A program made the translations under genes and the position numbers. Under the pieces are notes generated by a model. That model saw nothing but the letters and a program-made list of their open reading frames with translations. It was not told the DNA's origin and searched no databases. From contig NZ_MEFG01000021.1 in NCBI RefSeq assembly GCF_001724715.1, positions 1-60,286 of the forward strand: a DNA stretch of 60,286 nt, given 5' to 3'. The stretch is from Sphingomonas sp. SCN 67-18. Lineage in GTDB: Bacteria > Pseudomonadota > Alphaproteobacteria > Sphingomonadales > Sphingomonadaceae. The number at the start of each line of letters is the position of its first letter. The first letter of the stretch is position 1. Positions 16,767 to 27,600 of this stretch are shown piece after piece.

Positions 16767-18782
16767 ATGAGCGAGACGCCATCGGAAGACCGCCCGCGGG
16801 AACCTTCGCTGGGAAAACGGATCGCGCGGATCGCCGTCCAGGCGGGGATCGTCCGGCTGGTGCTGGCCGGGATTTTCGTGCTGCTGGCGTTGTTCATCGC
16901 GCGGTTCAGCTGGCACCTGCCGCTGGTTCAGGACGCTGAGCGGGCGCTGTACGACATCCGGCTGATGCTGACGACGCCGCATGTCGACCAGGACGACCGC
17001 ATCGTGATGGTCGTCTATACCGACGAGACGCTGGAAAAGACCAAGAAGCGGTCGCCGCTGGATCGCACCATCCTTGCCCAGGCGCTGACCAATATCGACC
17101 GGATGGGCGCCAAGGCGATCGGCATCGACGTGATCATCGACCAGCCGCAGCCCGAGGACCAGGCGCTGATCGACGCGTTTCGCGCCATGAAGACGCCGAC
17201 TTACCTCGCATATGCATCCAGCGACACCAACGCCCGCTTCATCAAGCTGTGGCAGCAGGAATTCCTGGCCGATTTCCAGCGGCAGATAGAGACCAGCGTG
17301 GTCAAGCCGACCAGCATCCTGCTGGAAACCGATTCCGACCGGGTGGTGCGCAGCTGGCCGCCGCAGCCAAAGACCCTGCCGCCGTTCATGGCGCGCGCGC
17401 TGACCGGGGAGAAGGACGGCTTTGCGGATTATCGCAACGGCATCCGCTTTCGCCTGCCGCTGGCGGAGGACCGGCCGGTCTTCGCCTCGCTGCCCATCGA
17501 CCTGCTTGCCGACCCGGCGACGGCGGAGATCATGCGATCGCAGATCGAGGGGCGCTATGTGCTGATCGGCGGCGACCTGCTGGACATCGACCAGTTCGAG
17601 ACGCCGATGAAGCGGGTGACCGGCGAGACCACCATCGGGCTGGAAGTGCACGCCCACATGCTGGCCCAGCTGCTCGACAAGGCGAAATACCGCGCGATCC
17701 CGCCCTGGGAGACATGGGGCCTGGCGGTGCTGGTGGTGCTGGCGGGCGCGCTTTCCAGCCTGGGCGAACCGCGCCCGTGGAAGATGGCGCTGCTGATGCT
17801 GGGCCAGCTGGTGCTGTTCGGCGCGCTGCCATTTTACCTGCAATGGCACGGCGTGGACACGCAGAACCTGCCCGCCTTCGGCTGGGGGATTGCGTGGATC
17901 GTCTCCTTTTCAGCGGCGGGCGCGACGGCGCGCGCCATCGGATCGGAACAACGGCGCTTCGCCCAGTCCGCGCTCGGCAAATATCTGCCCCGCGACATTG
18001 CCAGCGAGATCATGCGCGACCCGGACCGGCTGGCCCTGCACGGCGAGAAGCGCGAGATTTTCGTCGTCTTCACCGACCTGGAAGGGTTCACCAAGCTGAG
18101 CCACGCGATCCAGCCGGAAATGGTGGCGCTGCTGCTCAACCGCTATCTCGACATGTTGAGCGCGGTGGTGCTGAGCCATGGCGGGACGATCGACAAGTTC
18201 GTCGGCGATGCGGTCGTCGCCTTCTGGGGCGCGCCGATATCCCGCCCCGACGACGGCGAGCGCGCCGCCCGCGCCGCCCTTGCCATGCATCAGGCGGGCG
18301 AGGCGTTCCGCGCTTCCGTGCCGGAGGGCGTGCCGCCGATCGGCCGGACGCGGGTGGGCTTTCACTTCGGCGAGGCGATCGTCGGCAATTTCGGCGGCGA
18401 GGGCCGCATCCAATATACCGCGCTCGGCGACAGCATGAACACCGCCGCGCGGCTGGAATCGGCCAACAAGGAGCTGAAGACCAGCGTGATCGCCAGCCGC
18501 GAGGCGGTGGAGCGCAGCGGGCTGGACTGGTTCCGCCCGATGGGCCGGGTGGTGCTGCGCGGCCGCGCCCGCCCGGTCGAGATATTCGAGCCGCGCCCGG
18601 ACTTGCCGCCGGAGGAGCGCGCGCGCACCGCGGCCCTGCTGGAACGCTTCAACGCGGGCGACAGGAACGCGGTTTCGGCCTGGCGTGATTCAGCGCACAG
18701 CAAGGTCGAGGATGCAGGTGTAGAGAATCTGCTGTATCGTTTGAGCAATATTGAACCGGGAGGTAGCTTTGTCTTGGGATAA
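16767..18782 (+). CDS. CHASE2-sensor class III adenylate/guanylate cyclase
   Basis: This 671-residue membrane cyclase has TM1 at ~28-48, an extracytoplasmic CHASE2 sensor (~50-310), a cluster of TM helices (~318-395) and a cytosolic class III cyclase domain (~430-610). The metal-binding aspartates are Asp437 (FTDLEGF) and Asp481 (FVGDAVVAFWG). The ALGDSMNTAARLE segment supplies the base-contact Asp and catalytic Asn/Arg. Residues look complete, so it should make cAMP (or cGMP) in response to an extracytoplasmic signal. It starts 10 bp after the CHAT stop and its end overlaps the next gene by 14 bp, so it belongs to the two-partner-secretion operon. Potential cNMP effectors are encoded at 33.4 and 47.2 kb. 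Confidence 0.93.
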   Translation: MSETPSEDRPREPSLGKRIARIAVQAGIVRLVLAGIFVLLALFIARFSWHLPLVQDAERALYDIRLMLTTPHVDQDDRIVMVVYTDETLEKTKKRSPLDRTILAQALTNIDRMGAKAIGIDVIIDQPQPEDQALIDAFRAMKTPTYLAYASSDTNARFIKLWQQEFLADFQRQIETSVVKPTSILLETDSDRVVRSWPPQPKTLPPFMARALTGEKDGFADYRNGIRFRLPLAEDRPVFASLPIDLLADPATAEIMRSQIEGRYVLIGGDLLDIDQFETPMKRVTGETTIGLEVHAHMLAQLLDKAKYRAIPPWETWGLAVLVVLAGALSSLGEPRPWKMALLMLGQLVLFGALPFYLQWHGVDTQNLPAFGWGIAWIVSFSAAGATARAIGSEQRRFAQSALGKYLPRDIASEIMRDPDRLALHGEKREIFVVFTDLEGFTKLSHAIQPEMVALLLNRYLDMLSAVVLSHGGTIDKFVGDAVVAFWGAPISRPDDGERAARAALAMHQAGEAFRASVPEGVPPIGRTRVGFHFGEAIVGNFGGEGRIQYTALGDSMNTAARLESANKELKTSVIASREAVERSGLDWFRPMGRVVLRGRARPVEIFEPRPDLPPEERARTAALLERFNAGDRNAVSAWRDSAHSKVEDAGVENLLYRLSNIEPGGSFVLG

Positions 18783-19521
18783 CCATCGTCTGCTGAAAAG
18801 CGGACTCGCCCTCGCCCTCTTCGCGGGTTTCGCCGGCACCGCACTGGCCGGCAGCATCGTCGTCCGTTCCAGCGGGCCTTCCGCAAAAAGCTATCCGCCC
18901 GGCAAAGCGCTGGCCGACAATGCGCGCATCACGCTGAGGGCGGGCGACCAGATCGTCATCCTCGACGGGCGCGGCACCCGCACCGTGAAGGGGCCGGGCA
19001 CGTTCGACACCGCCTCCGCCAGCGTCGCCAGCGGTGCGACGGCGACGGCAAGGCGCATCCTTTCAACCCAGAGCACGGCGGAACGGCGCGGCGGGGCGGT
19101 GCGGGGCACGGCCCCCGCCACGGTTTCCACCCGCAACCCCAATTTGTGGTTCGTCGACCTGAGCCAGAGCGCCACGGTGTGCGTGGCGGACCCCGCCAAT
19201 GTCCGCCTGTGGCGCGCCGACGCCTCCGCCGACGCCACCGCCACGTTGACCGCCGCCAACGGCCGCTCCGCGCCGGTGCGGCTGGAGCGCAATGTCAACG
19301 TCGTGTCCTGGCCCGCCGCATTGCTGCCGGTGACGGACGGGGCGGAGTACAGCATCTCCGGCCTTTCGCTCTCGCCGGTGAAGATCAAGGTCGCGCTGCT
19401 CGGCCCCAACCCGCAGGGCATTGAGGGCACGGCGACCGCGCTGATCCAGCGTGGCTGCAACACCCAGCTCGACCTGCTGATCGAAACGGTGGCGGTGCCG
19501 GACAGCGGCACGGACGGCTGA
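18769..19521 (+). CDS. Exported protein of unknown function in a TPS/CHAT cluster
   Basis: This 250-residue protein starts at a TTG placed 5 nt after GGAGG, inside the end of the cyclase gene; the upstream TTG at 18751 lacks such a site. A signal peptide (hydrophobic residues ~11-27, cleavage near ALAG-S) is followed by a beta-rich segment (~35-75, ITLRAGDQIVILDGRGTRTVKGPG) resembling the strand-turn pattern of FecR-like domains. The rest is low in clear motifs. I do not recognise a defined family. Coupling to the CHASE2 cyclase and position before tpsB suggest a periplasmic accessory factor of the secretion system. Confidence 0.7.
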   Translation: MSWDNHRLLKSGLALALFAGFAGTALAGSIVVRSSGPSAKSYPPGKALADNARITLRAGDQIVILDGRGTRTVKGPGTFDTASASVASGATATARRILSTQSTAERRGGAVRGTAPATVSTRNPNLWFVDLSQSATVCVADPANVRLWRADASADATATLTAANGRSAPVRLERNVNVVSWPAALLPVTDGAEYSISGLSLSPVKIKVALLGPNPQGIEGTATALIQRGCNTQLDLLIETVAVPDSGTDG

Positions 19522-19798
19522 GCCGATTTGGGGTTAAAAACCCTTTGAATGGTTGAAATTCCGCCGGTCGGCTGATAGCCCGTTGCAGGACGGGTCAGCC
19601 ACGGGGCGATCCGGCGCCCGCAGGTCGCCGCGGCGCGCGGTCGAGAGCCAATGGCCCGACTGCCGGTTCACAGCCGCCATCCGGCGGCGGATTGCGTACA
19701 GGGCCGGCCCATCCTTTTTTCATGAAGGGGGCCGCACCGTCCGGCTGCTGGGCACTTGGGCGGATCGGGCAGACGGGGCACGGCCAAGGGGGGAATGA

Positions 19799-21586
19799 AT
19801 GACCGTTGGGCGTATCCGCAGACTGACTCTTTCTCCCCTGCTGGTGGCCGTCGCCTGGCCGACACTGGCCGCGGCGCAGACCGTGCCGCCCGCCGGCGCG
19901 ACGCCGCCGACCCGCGAGGAGCTGGAGCGCGCCGCCCCCGCCCCTTCGGAACGCGACCGCGCCCCGGCGCTGACGGTGAGCGGCGAGCTTGAGCGCGCGC
20001 CCTGCCCGCTTGCCGACCCGCAATTCGCCGGGATCAGCTTCACGCTCAACCAGGTGCAGTTCAACGGCCTGCAGGGCCTTTCGCCCGACCTGTTGCGCGA
20101 AGCCTATGCCGGGCAGATCGGCCAGACCCTTTCCATCGCCAGCGTGTGCGAGATACGCGACCGCGCCGCCACCATCCTGCGCGGCCAGGGCTATCTGGCC
20201 GCGGTGCAGGTACCGCCCCAGCGCATCGAGGGCGGGGTCGTCACCTTCGACGTGCTGATGGCCCGGCTGGTCGCCATCCAGGTGCGCGGCAATGCCGGGC
20301 GGTCCGAACGGGTGGTCGCCGGCTATCTCGACAAGATCCGCAACCAGAGCGTGTTCAACATCCGCGATGCCGAGCGTTACCTGCTGCTCGCCCGCGACCT
20401 GCCGGGCCTTGACGTCCGCCTGACGCTGCGCCCCGCCGGCGGCGCGCCGGGCGAGGTGATCGGCGAGGTCAGCGTCGTCCACACGCCGGTGGAGATGGAC
20501 ATCAACCTGCAGAATTTCGGATCCCGCGAGACCGGCCGTTTCGGCGGGCTGGCGCGCGTCCAGTTCAACGGCCTGACCGGCATGGGCGACCGCACCACGC
20601 TGGGCGTGTTCACCACCGCCGATTTCCGGGAACAGCAGGTGGTGCAGGCTGGCCACGCCTTTCGCGTCGGCAAGGAAGGGCTGACCATCGGCGGCGATTT
20701 CACCTATGCCGGGACCAAGCCGGACATCGCCGCATTCAACCTGCGTTCCGAGACGCTGGTGGCGACGCTGGACGCCAGCTACCCGCTGCTGCGCAGCCAG
20801 GCGAAGAACCTGTTCGGATCGGTCGGGTTCGACATGGTCAACCAGGAGGTGCGCTTTGCCGGCACGCCGCTGACCCGCGACCGGCTGCGCGTGATCTATG
20901 CCCGGCTGGCCTATGATTCGATCGACGCGCGCAGCATCGCCAGCACGCGCGGCTATTCCATCGTCGAGCCGCGCTGGCGGGCGGGCGGCATGGTGGAACT
21001 GCGCCAGGGCCTCGACATTTTCGGCGCGCGCGATTGCGGCGCCGCCTTTGCCAACTGCGCCCCGCCCAGCCCATCGCTGAGCCGCGCCGAGGGGGATGCG
21101 ACCGCCTTCGTCGCCCGCGCCAGCGCTGCGGTGGAATATCGCCCGATGCCGACGCTGGCCTTCATACTGTCCCCCCGCGCCCAATATGCGCCGAACCCGC
21201 TGCTCAGCTATGAGGAGTTTTCCGCCGGAAACTACACCACCGGCCGGGGTTTCGACCCCGGCGCGCTGACCGGCGACAGCGGCCTTGGTTTCCAGAGCGA
21301 GATCCGCGTCGGATCGATCGTGCCCAAATCGCGCGAGGGCTTTGCCATCCAGCCGTTCGGCTTTTTCGACCTGGGGCTGGCGTGGAACGAGGACAGCGCC
21401 TTTGCCGGGCGCGGCGCGGAGCATCTCTATTCGGCGGGCGGCGGCATCCACGCCGCCTATGGCGACCGCGCCCGGCTGGACGTGACGCTGGCCGCGCCGC
21501 TCAACCGCACCGCGTTGCAGGCGAAGCGGGGCGACATGCGCCTGCTCGTCTCGCTCACCGCCAAATTGCTGCCGTGGAACCGCTGA
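19799..21586 (+). CDS. TpsB outer-membrane transporter (ShlB/FhaC/HecB family)
   Basis: This 595-residue two-partner-secretion translocator has a signal peptide (~1-27), POTRA domains (~70-230, with VQFNGLQGLS and the second repeat near IQVRGNAGRS) and a 16-strand-type beta-barrel (~235-595). Barrel motifs include TGRGFDPGALTGDSG, the RG[FY] loop motif equivalent to the VRGY tip of loop L6, and FFDLGLAW, the FxDxG-like strand motif that locks L6. It should secrete the adjacent TpsA exoprotein. The ATG at 19799 has GGGGGGA upstream, and a 277-bp gap separates it from the previous gene, leaving room for its own promoter. The TGA stop overlaps an ATG by one base. Confidence 0.95.
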   Translation: MTVGRIRRLTLSPLLVAVAWPTLAAAQTVPPAGATPPTREELERAAPAPSERDRAPALTVSGELERAPCPLADPQFAGISFTLNQVQFNGLQGLSPDLLREAYAGQIGQTLSIASVCEIRDRAATILRGQGYLAAVQVPPQRIEGGVVTFDVLMARLVAIQVRGNAGRSERVVAGYLDKIRNQSVFNIRDAERYLLLARDLPGLDVRLTLRPAGGAPGEVIGEVSVVHTPVEMDINLQNFGSRETGRFGGLARVQFNGLTGMGDRTTLGVFTTADFREQQVVQAGHAFRVGKEGLTIGGDFTYAGTKPDIAAFNLRSETLVATLDASYPLLRSQAKNLFGSVGFDMVNQEVRFAGTPLTRDRLRVIYARLAYDSIDARSIASTRGYSIVEPRWRAGGMVELRQGLDIFGARDCGAAFANCAPPSPSLSRAEGDATAFVARASAAVEYRPMPTLAFILSPRAQYAPNPLLSYEEFSAGNYTTGRGFDPGALTGDSGLGFQSEIRVGSIVPKSREGFAIQPFGFFDLGLAWNEDSAFAGRGAEHLYSAGGGIHAAYGDRARLDVTLAAPLNRTALQAKRGDMRLLVSLTAKLLPWNR

Positions 21587-21615
21587 TGACCGCGTATCGT
21601 GTGAAGGAAACAGAC

Positions 21616-24600
21616 ATGTCCGCCGGAACGCCGAACCGCCGCGCCGCGCTGTTGACCGGCGGGGCCATGGCCATCGCGCTGGTCGCGCTGGGCCAGGCCG
21701 CGCCCGCCGCCGCGCAGATCGACCCCACCCGGTCCTTCCAGGGCACCGGCACGTCGCTCAACGCCTCCATCGAGCAGACGGGCAGCCAGGACCTGATCAC
21801 CGTGTTCGCGCCGGAAGCGGTGATCGACTGGACCCCCATCGACACCGGACCGGGGCCGATCACCTTCCTGCCCGAAGGCAGCACGGGCACCTTCGTCAAC
21901 GGATCGGGCGTGTCCGATTTCGTCGTGCTCAACCGCATCGTGCCGACCGACACCACCCGCGCCATCCGCTTCGACGGCACGGTGGAAAGCCGGGTGGACG
22001 GATCACGCGGCGGCAGCGTGTGGTTCTATAGCCCCGGCGGCATCATCGCCGGATCGTCGGCGCTGTTCGATGTCGGCAGCCTGGTGCTCACCACCAGCCC
22101 GATCGACACCAGCGGCGGCCTGTTCGGGCCGGGCGGGGAAATCCGCTTCGGCCAGGCGCTGAACAGCGACGCGGCGGTGAACCTGAATTTCGGCGCGCGC
22201 ATCACCGCGACCAGCCCGGGCAGCTATGTGGCCCTCGTCGCGCCGCGCATCGTCCAGTCGGGCACGGTGAATGTCGACGGGTCGATCGCCTATGTCGGCG
22301 CGGAGGCGGCCACCATCCGCATCAACGGTGGCCTGTTCGACATCGCCATTTCCACCGGCACCACCGGCACCGCCATCGACCATAGCGGCGTCACCACCGG
22401 CCCGGCCGGCACATCCGGCATCTACATGACGACCATCGCGAAGAACGACGCGGTGTCGATCCTGGTTTCCGGCGCGGTCGGCTACACGCCCGCGTCCAAC
22501 GCATTTTTCGACAACGGCACCATCGTGCTCGCCGCCGGTTATAATGTGACCGGCGGTTTCATCGACACCGATCCCGCCGCCGCCAATAACGGCGCGGCGA
22601 ACATCACCCTTACGGCGCGCAACGCATCCAGCAGCGGGTTCCGCAGCGACGTGGTGGCGCGCGCCGCCAATGCGATGGCCGTGACCATAGAGGACGGGCT
22701 GGACCTGCGGTTCACCAGCGACGCGGCGCTCCACGGCGATGTCAGCACCACCGTGACCGTGCCCGGTTTCGCGCAGCGGCTGATTGTCGACAACGACCTG
22801 AACCTCACCGCCGGGCGCGGCGGCCAGGGCGGAATCGTGACGCTGCAGACCAGCTATGAAGGCGGCTATGGCGCGCAGCCGGCGGACATCAACATCGGCG
22901 GCAACCTGACCGTCGACGCCAGCGGCTTCGGCGCGATCAACTTCACGCCGGGCGGCACGGGCGGCAACGGCACCGGCGGCACGGCGGTGGTCAACATCGA
23001 CCAGGGCACCTTGCGGGTTGCGGGCAGCACGCGGATCACCGCCCCCGGCATCGGCGGCTTCGGCCTTGGGCGCAGCGGCGACGGCACCGGCGGCACGGCG
23101 CGGCTGACGATAGGCCCGAACTCCACCGTCCAGCTCAACGACCTGACGCTGGACGCATCCGGCAGCACGATCAGCGACAACGGCAATTTCGGCCCCACGC
23201 TGGTGGGCGGAAACGCGCGCGGCACGCTGGCCGAGATCGTCATGACCGGCGGCGACCTGACCGCTTCCTTCGTCAGCATCGGCACGCAGGGTTCGGCCGG
23301 ATCGGGCAGCGACCCGGACGACAACCAGGCCGGTGCGTCCGGCGGCGACGGCCAGGGCGGCACCGCGCGCATCGTGATGTCCGGCGGATCGATGGACCTG
23401 AACGAATTGTCGATCGACGCCAGCGGTGTCGGCGGATTTGGCGACGCCGCCGGGACGGGCGGCACCGGGACGGGCGGAAACGCGACCGTCACGCTCGACA
23501 ACGCCACGTTGAACGTGCTGTCCACGACCACGCTCTGGTCCTTCGCCGACAGCGGCTTCGGCCGGATATCGGGCGACGCGAATGCGGGCAATGTCTCCAT
23601 CACCGTCAACCAGGGCGGGGTTTACGAGAGCGACAACGCCAATCTCTACGCCAGCGCCTCTGCGTTCACCGGCGCCGAGCGGGGCGGAGACGCGGTCGGC
23701 GGCACGGCGACGCTGCTGGCCAATGGCGGCGAGGCCTATCTGGGCGGCCTGACCTTAGAGGCGGATGCCCGGGGCGGCGGCGGCAACGCGCTGGGCGGCA
23801 CGGCGACCGGCGGCACGCTGCTGCTCGCCGCGCGCGGCGGGGGTCTCGTCGATGCCTTCTCATCCTTCATCACCATGTCCGCGGATGCGACGGGCGGCTC
23901 CGCCGACACCGGCGGCAACGGCACGGGCGGGGCGATCACCCTCGACGCGGCGGGCGGCAGCCTGTCCTTTTCCACGCAGGGATCGCTGTTTCTTTCCGCC
24001 GCCGGCTCCGGTGGCCGGTCTTTCGTTTCCAACCCGACCACGGGCCAGGGCGGCACCATAACGGTCAGCGGCCGCGCCGGGAACAGCGGCACCACCGCCC
24101 TCACCTTCGGCAATTTTTCCGCCGACACCAGCGGCGCCATCGGCGGCAATGAAGGGTTCCGCGGCGGCCAGCCCGGCACCGGCGGGCTGGGCCTGGGCGG
24201 CACCGTGACCACCAACCTTTCCACCGGCACGCTGGATGCGATCACCTATACCCTGTCCGCCACCGGAACCGGCGGGCAATCCACCCCCGGCGGCGTGGCT
24301 GGCGACGGCGAAGGCGGCTATGTCACCTTCAACCAGACCGGCGGGACGGCGACGTTCGGATCGCTGGACGTCAGCGCCGTCGGCATCGGCGGCGAAGGCG
24401 CGTTCGGCGACAGCGATTTCGCGGCGACGGCGGGCGGCACCGGCTTTGGCGGCGACGCCACCGTGCGGGTCAGCTCGACCAGCGAGGCCGCGACGCTGAA
24501 CGCCGGTTTCGTCACGGTCGACGCGCGCGGCGTCGGCGGCAATGGCGGCTTCGCATTCGAGGGCAATAGCGGCGCGGGCGGCAATGGCGAAGGCGGCATC

Positions 24601-27600
24601 GCGCTGTTCACGTCGGAACCCGGCGCGATCGTCAGCGGCAGCCAGTTGACCGTTTCCGCGCTGGGCCAGGGCGGCGAAGGCTCGTCCATCTTCTACAGTT
24701 TCGACACCGAAGTGCACGATATCGGCGGCGATGGCGGCGACGGACTGGGCGGCGACGCGCAGATCCGCATCGCCGGCACCGATACCCAGTTCAACATCGT
24801 CGAGGTGAGCGCGATCGGCGCGGGCGGCAAGGGCGCGGACCTTGAAACCGGCTATGGATCGTTCGACCCCGCATCGACGGGGCGCGCCGGATCCGGCGGT
24901 TCGGGCACCGGCGGCAGCGCGCAGTTGCTGTTCACCGGCAACGCCACGGTTGCGACGGGACTTTCCGCCATAGCGGACGGCAATGGCGGCACGGCGGGCA
25001 CCGGCCCGACCGGCGGCAATGGCGGCGACGGCAGCGGCGGCGCGGCGACGCTCACCGTGCAGAATGCGGTCGTCAACCTGACCGGCGCACGCGCCTCTGC
25101 GCAAGGCAACGGCGCGGCGGGCGGCGACAGCGCCACCGGCGTCGGCGGCAATGGCGGCGCGGCCACGGGCGGCACGGCCCGCATCGAGGCCGCGGGCGCC
25201 GCGACCGCGCTGACGCTTGCGAACTACCAGATCAACGCCAACGGCACGGGCGGCATTGGCGGCGCGGGCGGCTTTGCGCCCAGCGGCGGCGCGGGCGGCA
25301 ATGGCGGCGCGGGCGCGGGCGGCACGGCGGAGCTGCGCGCCAACCTGGGCACGATGACGCTGATCAGCGGCGAAGGCGGGCTGAACAGCCTGTTTGCGCT
25401 GGGCTTTGGCGGCGGCGGCGGCACGGGCGGCAGCGCCTATAGCGGCGGCACGGGAACCGGCGGCGCGGGCGGCGCGGGCGCGGACGGCACCGGCGGCACG
25501 GCGCGCGTCGCATCCGTGGGCGGCGTGATCAGCGCCGGCAATTTCGAGGCGATCGCCAACGGCCAGCTCGGGCAAGGCGGCGATGGCGGGCTGGACAGCG
25601 GCGGCGCGCCGGCGGCGGCGGGCGCGGACGGGATCGGCGCGGGCGGCGTCGCCGCGCTGCAGGCGCAGGACGGCCCGTCCGGCCAGCTGGGCGGCATTCG
25701 CCTGGGCAATACGTTGCTGCAGGCGGAGGGCGTCGACAATAACGGCGCGGCGACCGGCATATCCGGGCGCATTGCCATTGACGACAGCGGCGCGGACCCG
25801 GCCGGGTCGATCCGCCTCAACGCGCTGACGGCGCGGGCGCGGGGGACGAGCACGGATACCGGCAGCGGCTTCCACTTCGCGTCAAGCGCAGGGCCGGTCA
25901 TCGTCACCCAGTTCGTCGACGTCAGCACCAACGGCCCCATCGTTATCGCGGCGCAGGGCAGCGGCGGGCTGCAGGCCGGCGGGCCGGTGAGCCTTGCCGG
26001 CGACCAGGCGATCACCATCACCCATGGCGACCAGCCCACGAGCGGCACGCCGTTCGACACGCTGCGCGCGGCGAACCTGACCGCGCTTACGAACGGTGCG
26101 TTCCTGGCCGGGCCGGGCAGCGTCGTCAGGACCACGGGGTCGATGTCCATCGCCGCCGGCGGCAATGTGACCGGCACCGGCGCGCAATTCATCGCGGGCG
26201 GGGCGATCGACGCCACGGCGGGTGGCGACATCAACTTCAGCCGGATCAGCGCGGGCGACACGGTGGTGCTGACCGCCAATGATGGCGATGTCGTGGTCAG
26301 CGACGATCTGGTCGCCACCAACGGCGCGCAGGCGTTTGGCGAGACGGTGGACCTGAATGCCGCCAACGCGCTGATCGTCGATGTGGCCCGCTCGACCGTG
26401 GGCGACATCCGCATAGAAAGCCGCAACGGGGACCTTAGCCTCGGCCTTATCGACGCGCGCACCAATGTCGTCGCCCGCTCCGGCGGCACGCTGTTCGTGC
26501 AGGGCGGCGTGGCGGGCAACCAGATTTCGCTGCAATCGGTGGATATCGAGATCGGCGACAGCGCGCAGGTGGGGCAATATGACCGCACGACGCGCGTAGC
26601 CTTCGTCAACGGCGGCACCCGCACCAGCTTCATCGGCGGCGCCGGCACCGGATCGCCCCCCGGCTATCGCCTGTCGAACGCGGAATTGCAGCGCGTCGCC
26701 AGCAATGGCGATCTTGCGATCAGCGGCACGACCGACGCCGTGCTCGACACGCTGTCCCTCACCGCCGGATCGCAGAGTTTCGGCAATTTCGGCCCGGCCG
26801 GGCGGTTCAGCATCCAGACTCCGGGCGCGATCGACGTGATCGGCGCGGCCGTCTTCAGCGGCATGGGCGCGGACACCACCGTGGCGCTGACCGCGGGCGG
26901 CGACATCCGCGTGGCGGCGGAAAGCGGGTCGGTGGCGCTGCGCAACGCCAATGGCGGGCTGTCCGGCACGCTGCTGCTGTCCGGCGACAGGATCATCGCC
27001 GCGTCCAGCGCGGCCCGCGCCGACATTGCCACCGGCACGATGGCGGCGATCAACACCCGGCTGGGCACCAATGACGGCCCGGCCAGCGACGACGGCTATT
27101 TCAGCGCCAACACCATCCGCGCCACCGTGACCCGCGCCTTCTTCATCCAGAACAGCGGCGTCAACTCGACCAGCCGGGACGACCGGCGGGGCGTGACGGT
27201 GGGCACCGGCGGGCTGGAGATCGGCAGTTCCGGCAGCGCGCCCATCCAGCTGGTCGTCAACGGCCGCCAGCTCAATTCCAGCGGCGGCTTCACCACCGGC
27301 ATCCCCTTCCTGCAGCAGATCGGCTTCACCAGCGGCACGACGCTGGACAGCGGATCGACCGCGAACGATTGCCGATTCTCCAAGGCCCCGGATTGCGACG
27401 CGCCAGACGTGCCCGAGATCATCCCCGAGATCGATTCGGTCCGCGACGTGATCGAGAACGTCACGCCCCGTGACGATGTCGGCGCGCCCAATGGCGGGTC
27501 GATCTTCCCATCCACCCTGATCCAGATCGTCGATTTCACGCCGACCGGCATCGAACCCGTGGTCGACGAGCCGGTCACAGGCTCCGGCAACGAGGATCTC

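Noticed and set aside
19531-19546. GGGTT-AAA-AACCC-TTT hairpin after the exported-protein gene
   Set aside because: Five-bp stem and only three T's; may slow transcription but not supported as a terminator.
23860-25875. 671-codon frame and CRISPR-like repetition inside TpsA
   Set aside because: The repetition is protein-level GGxGTGGTA coding with varying DNA, not identical repeats with spacers; the opposite frame is a shadow.
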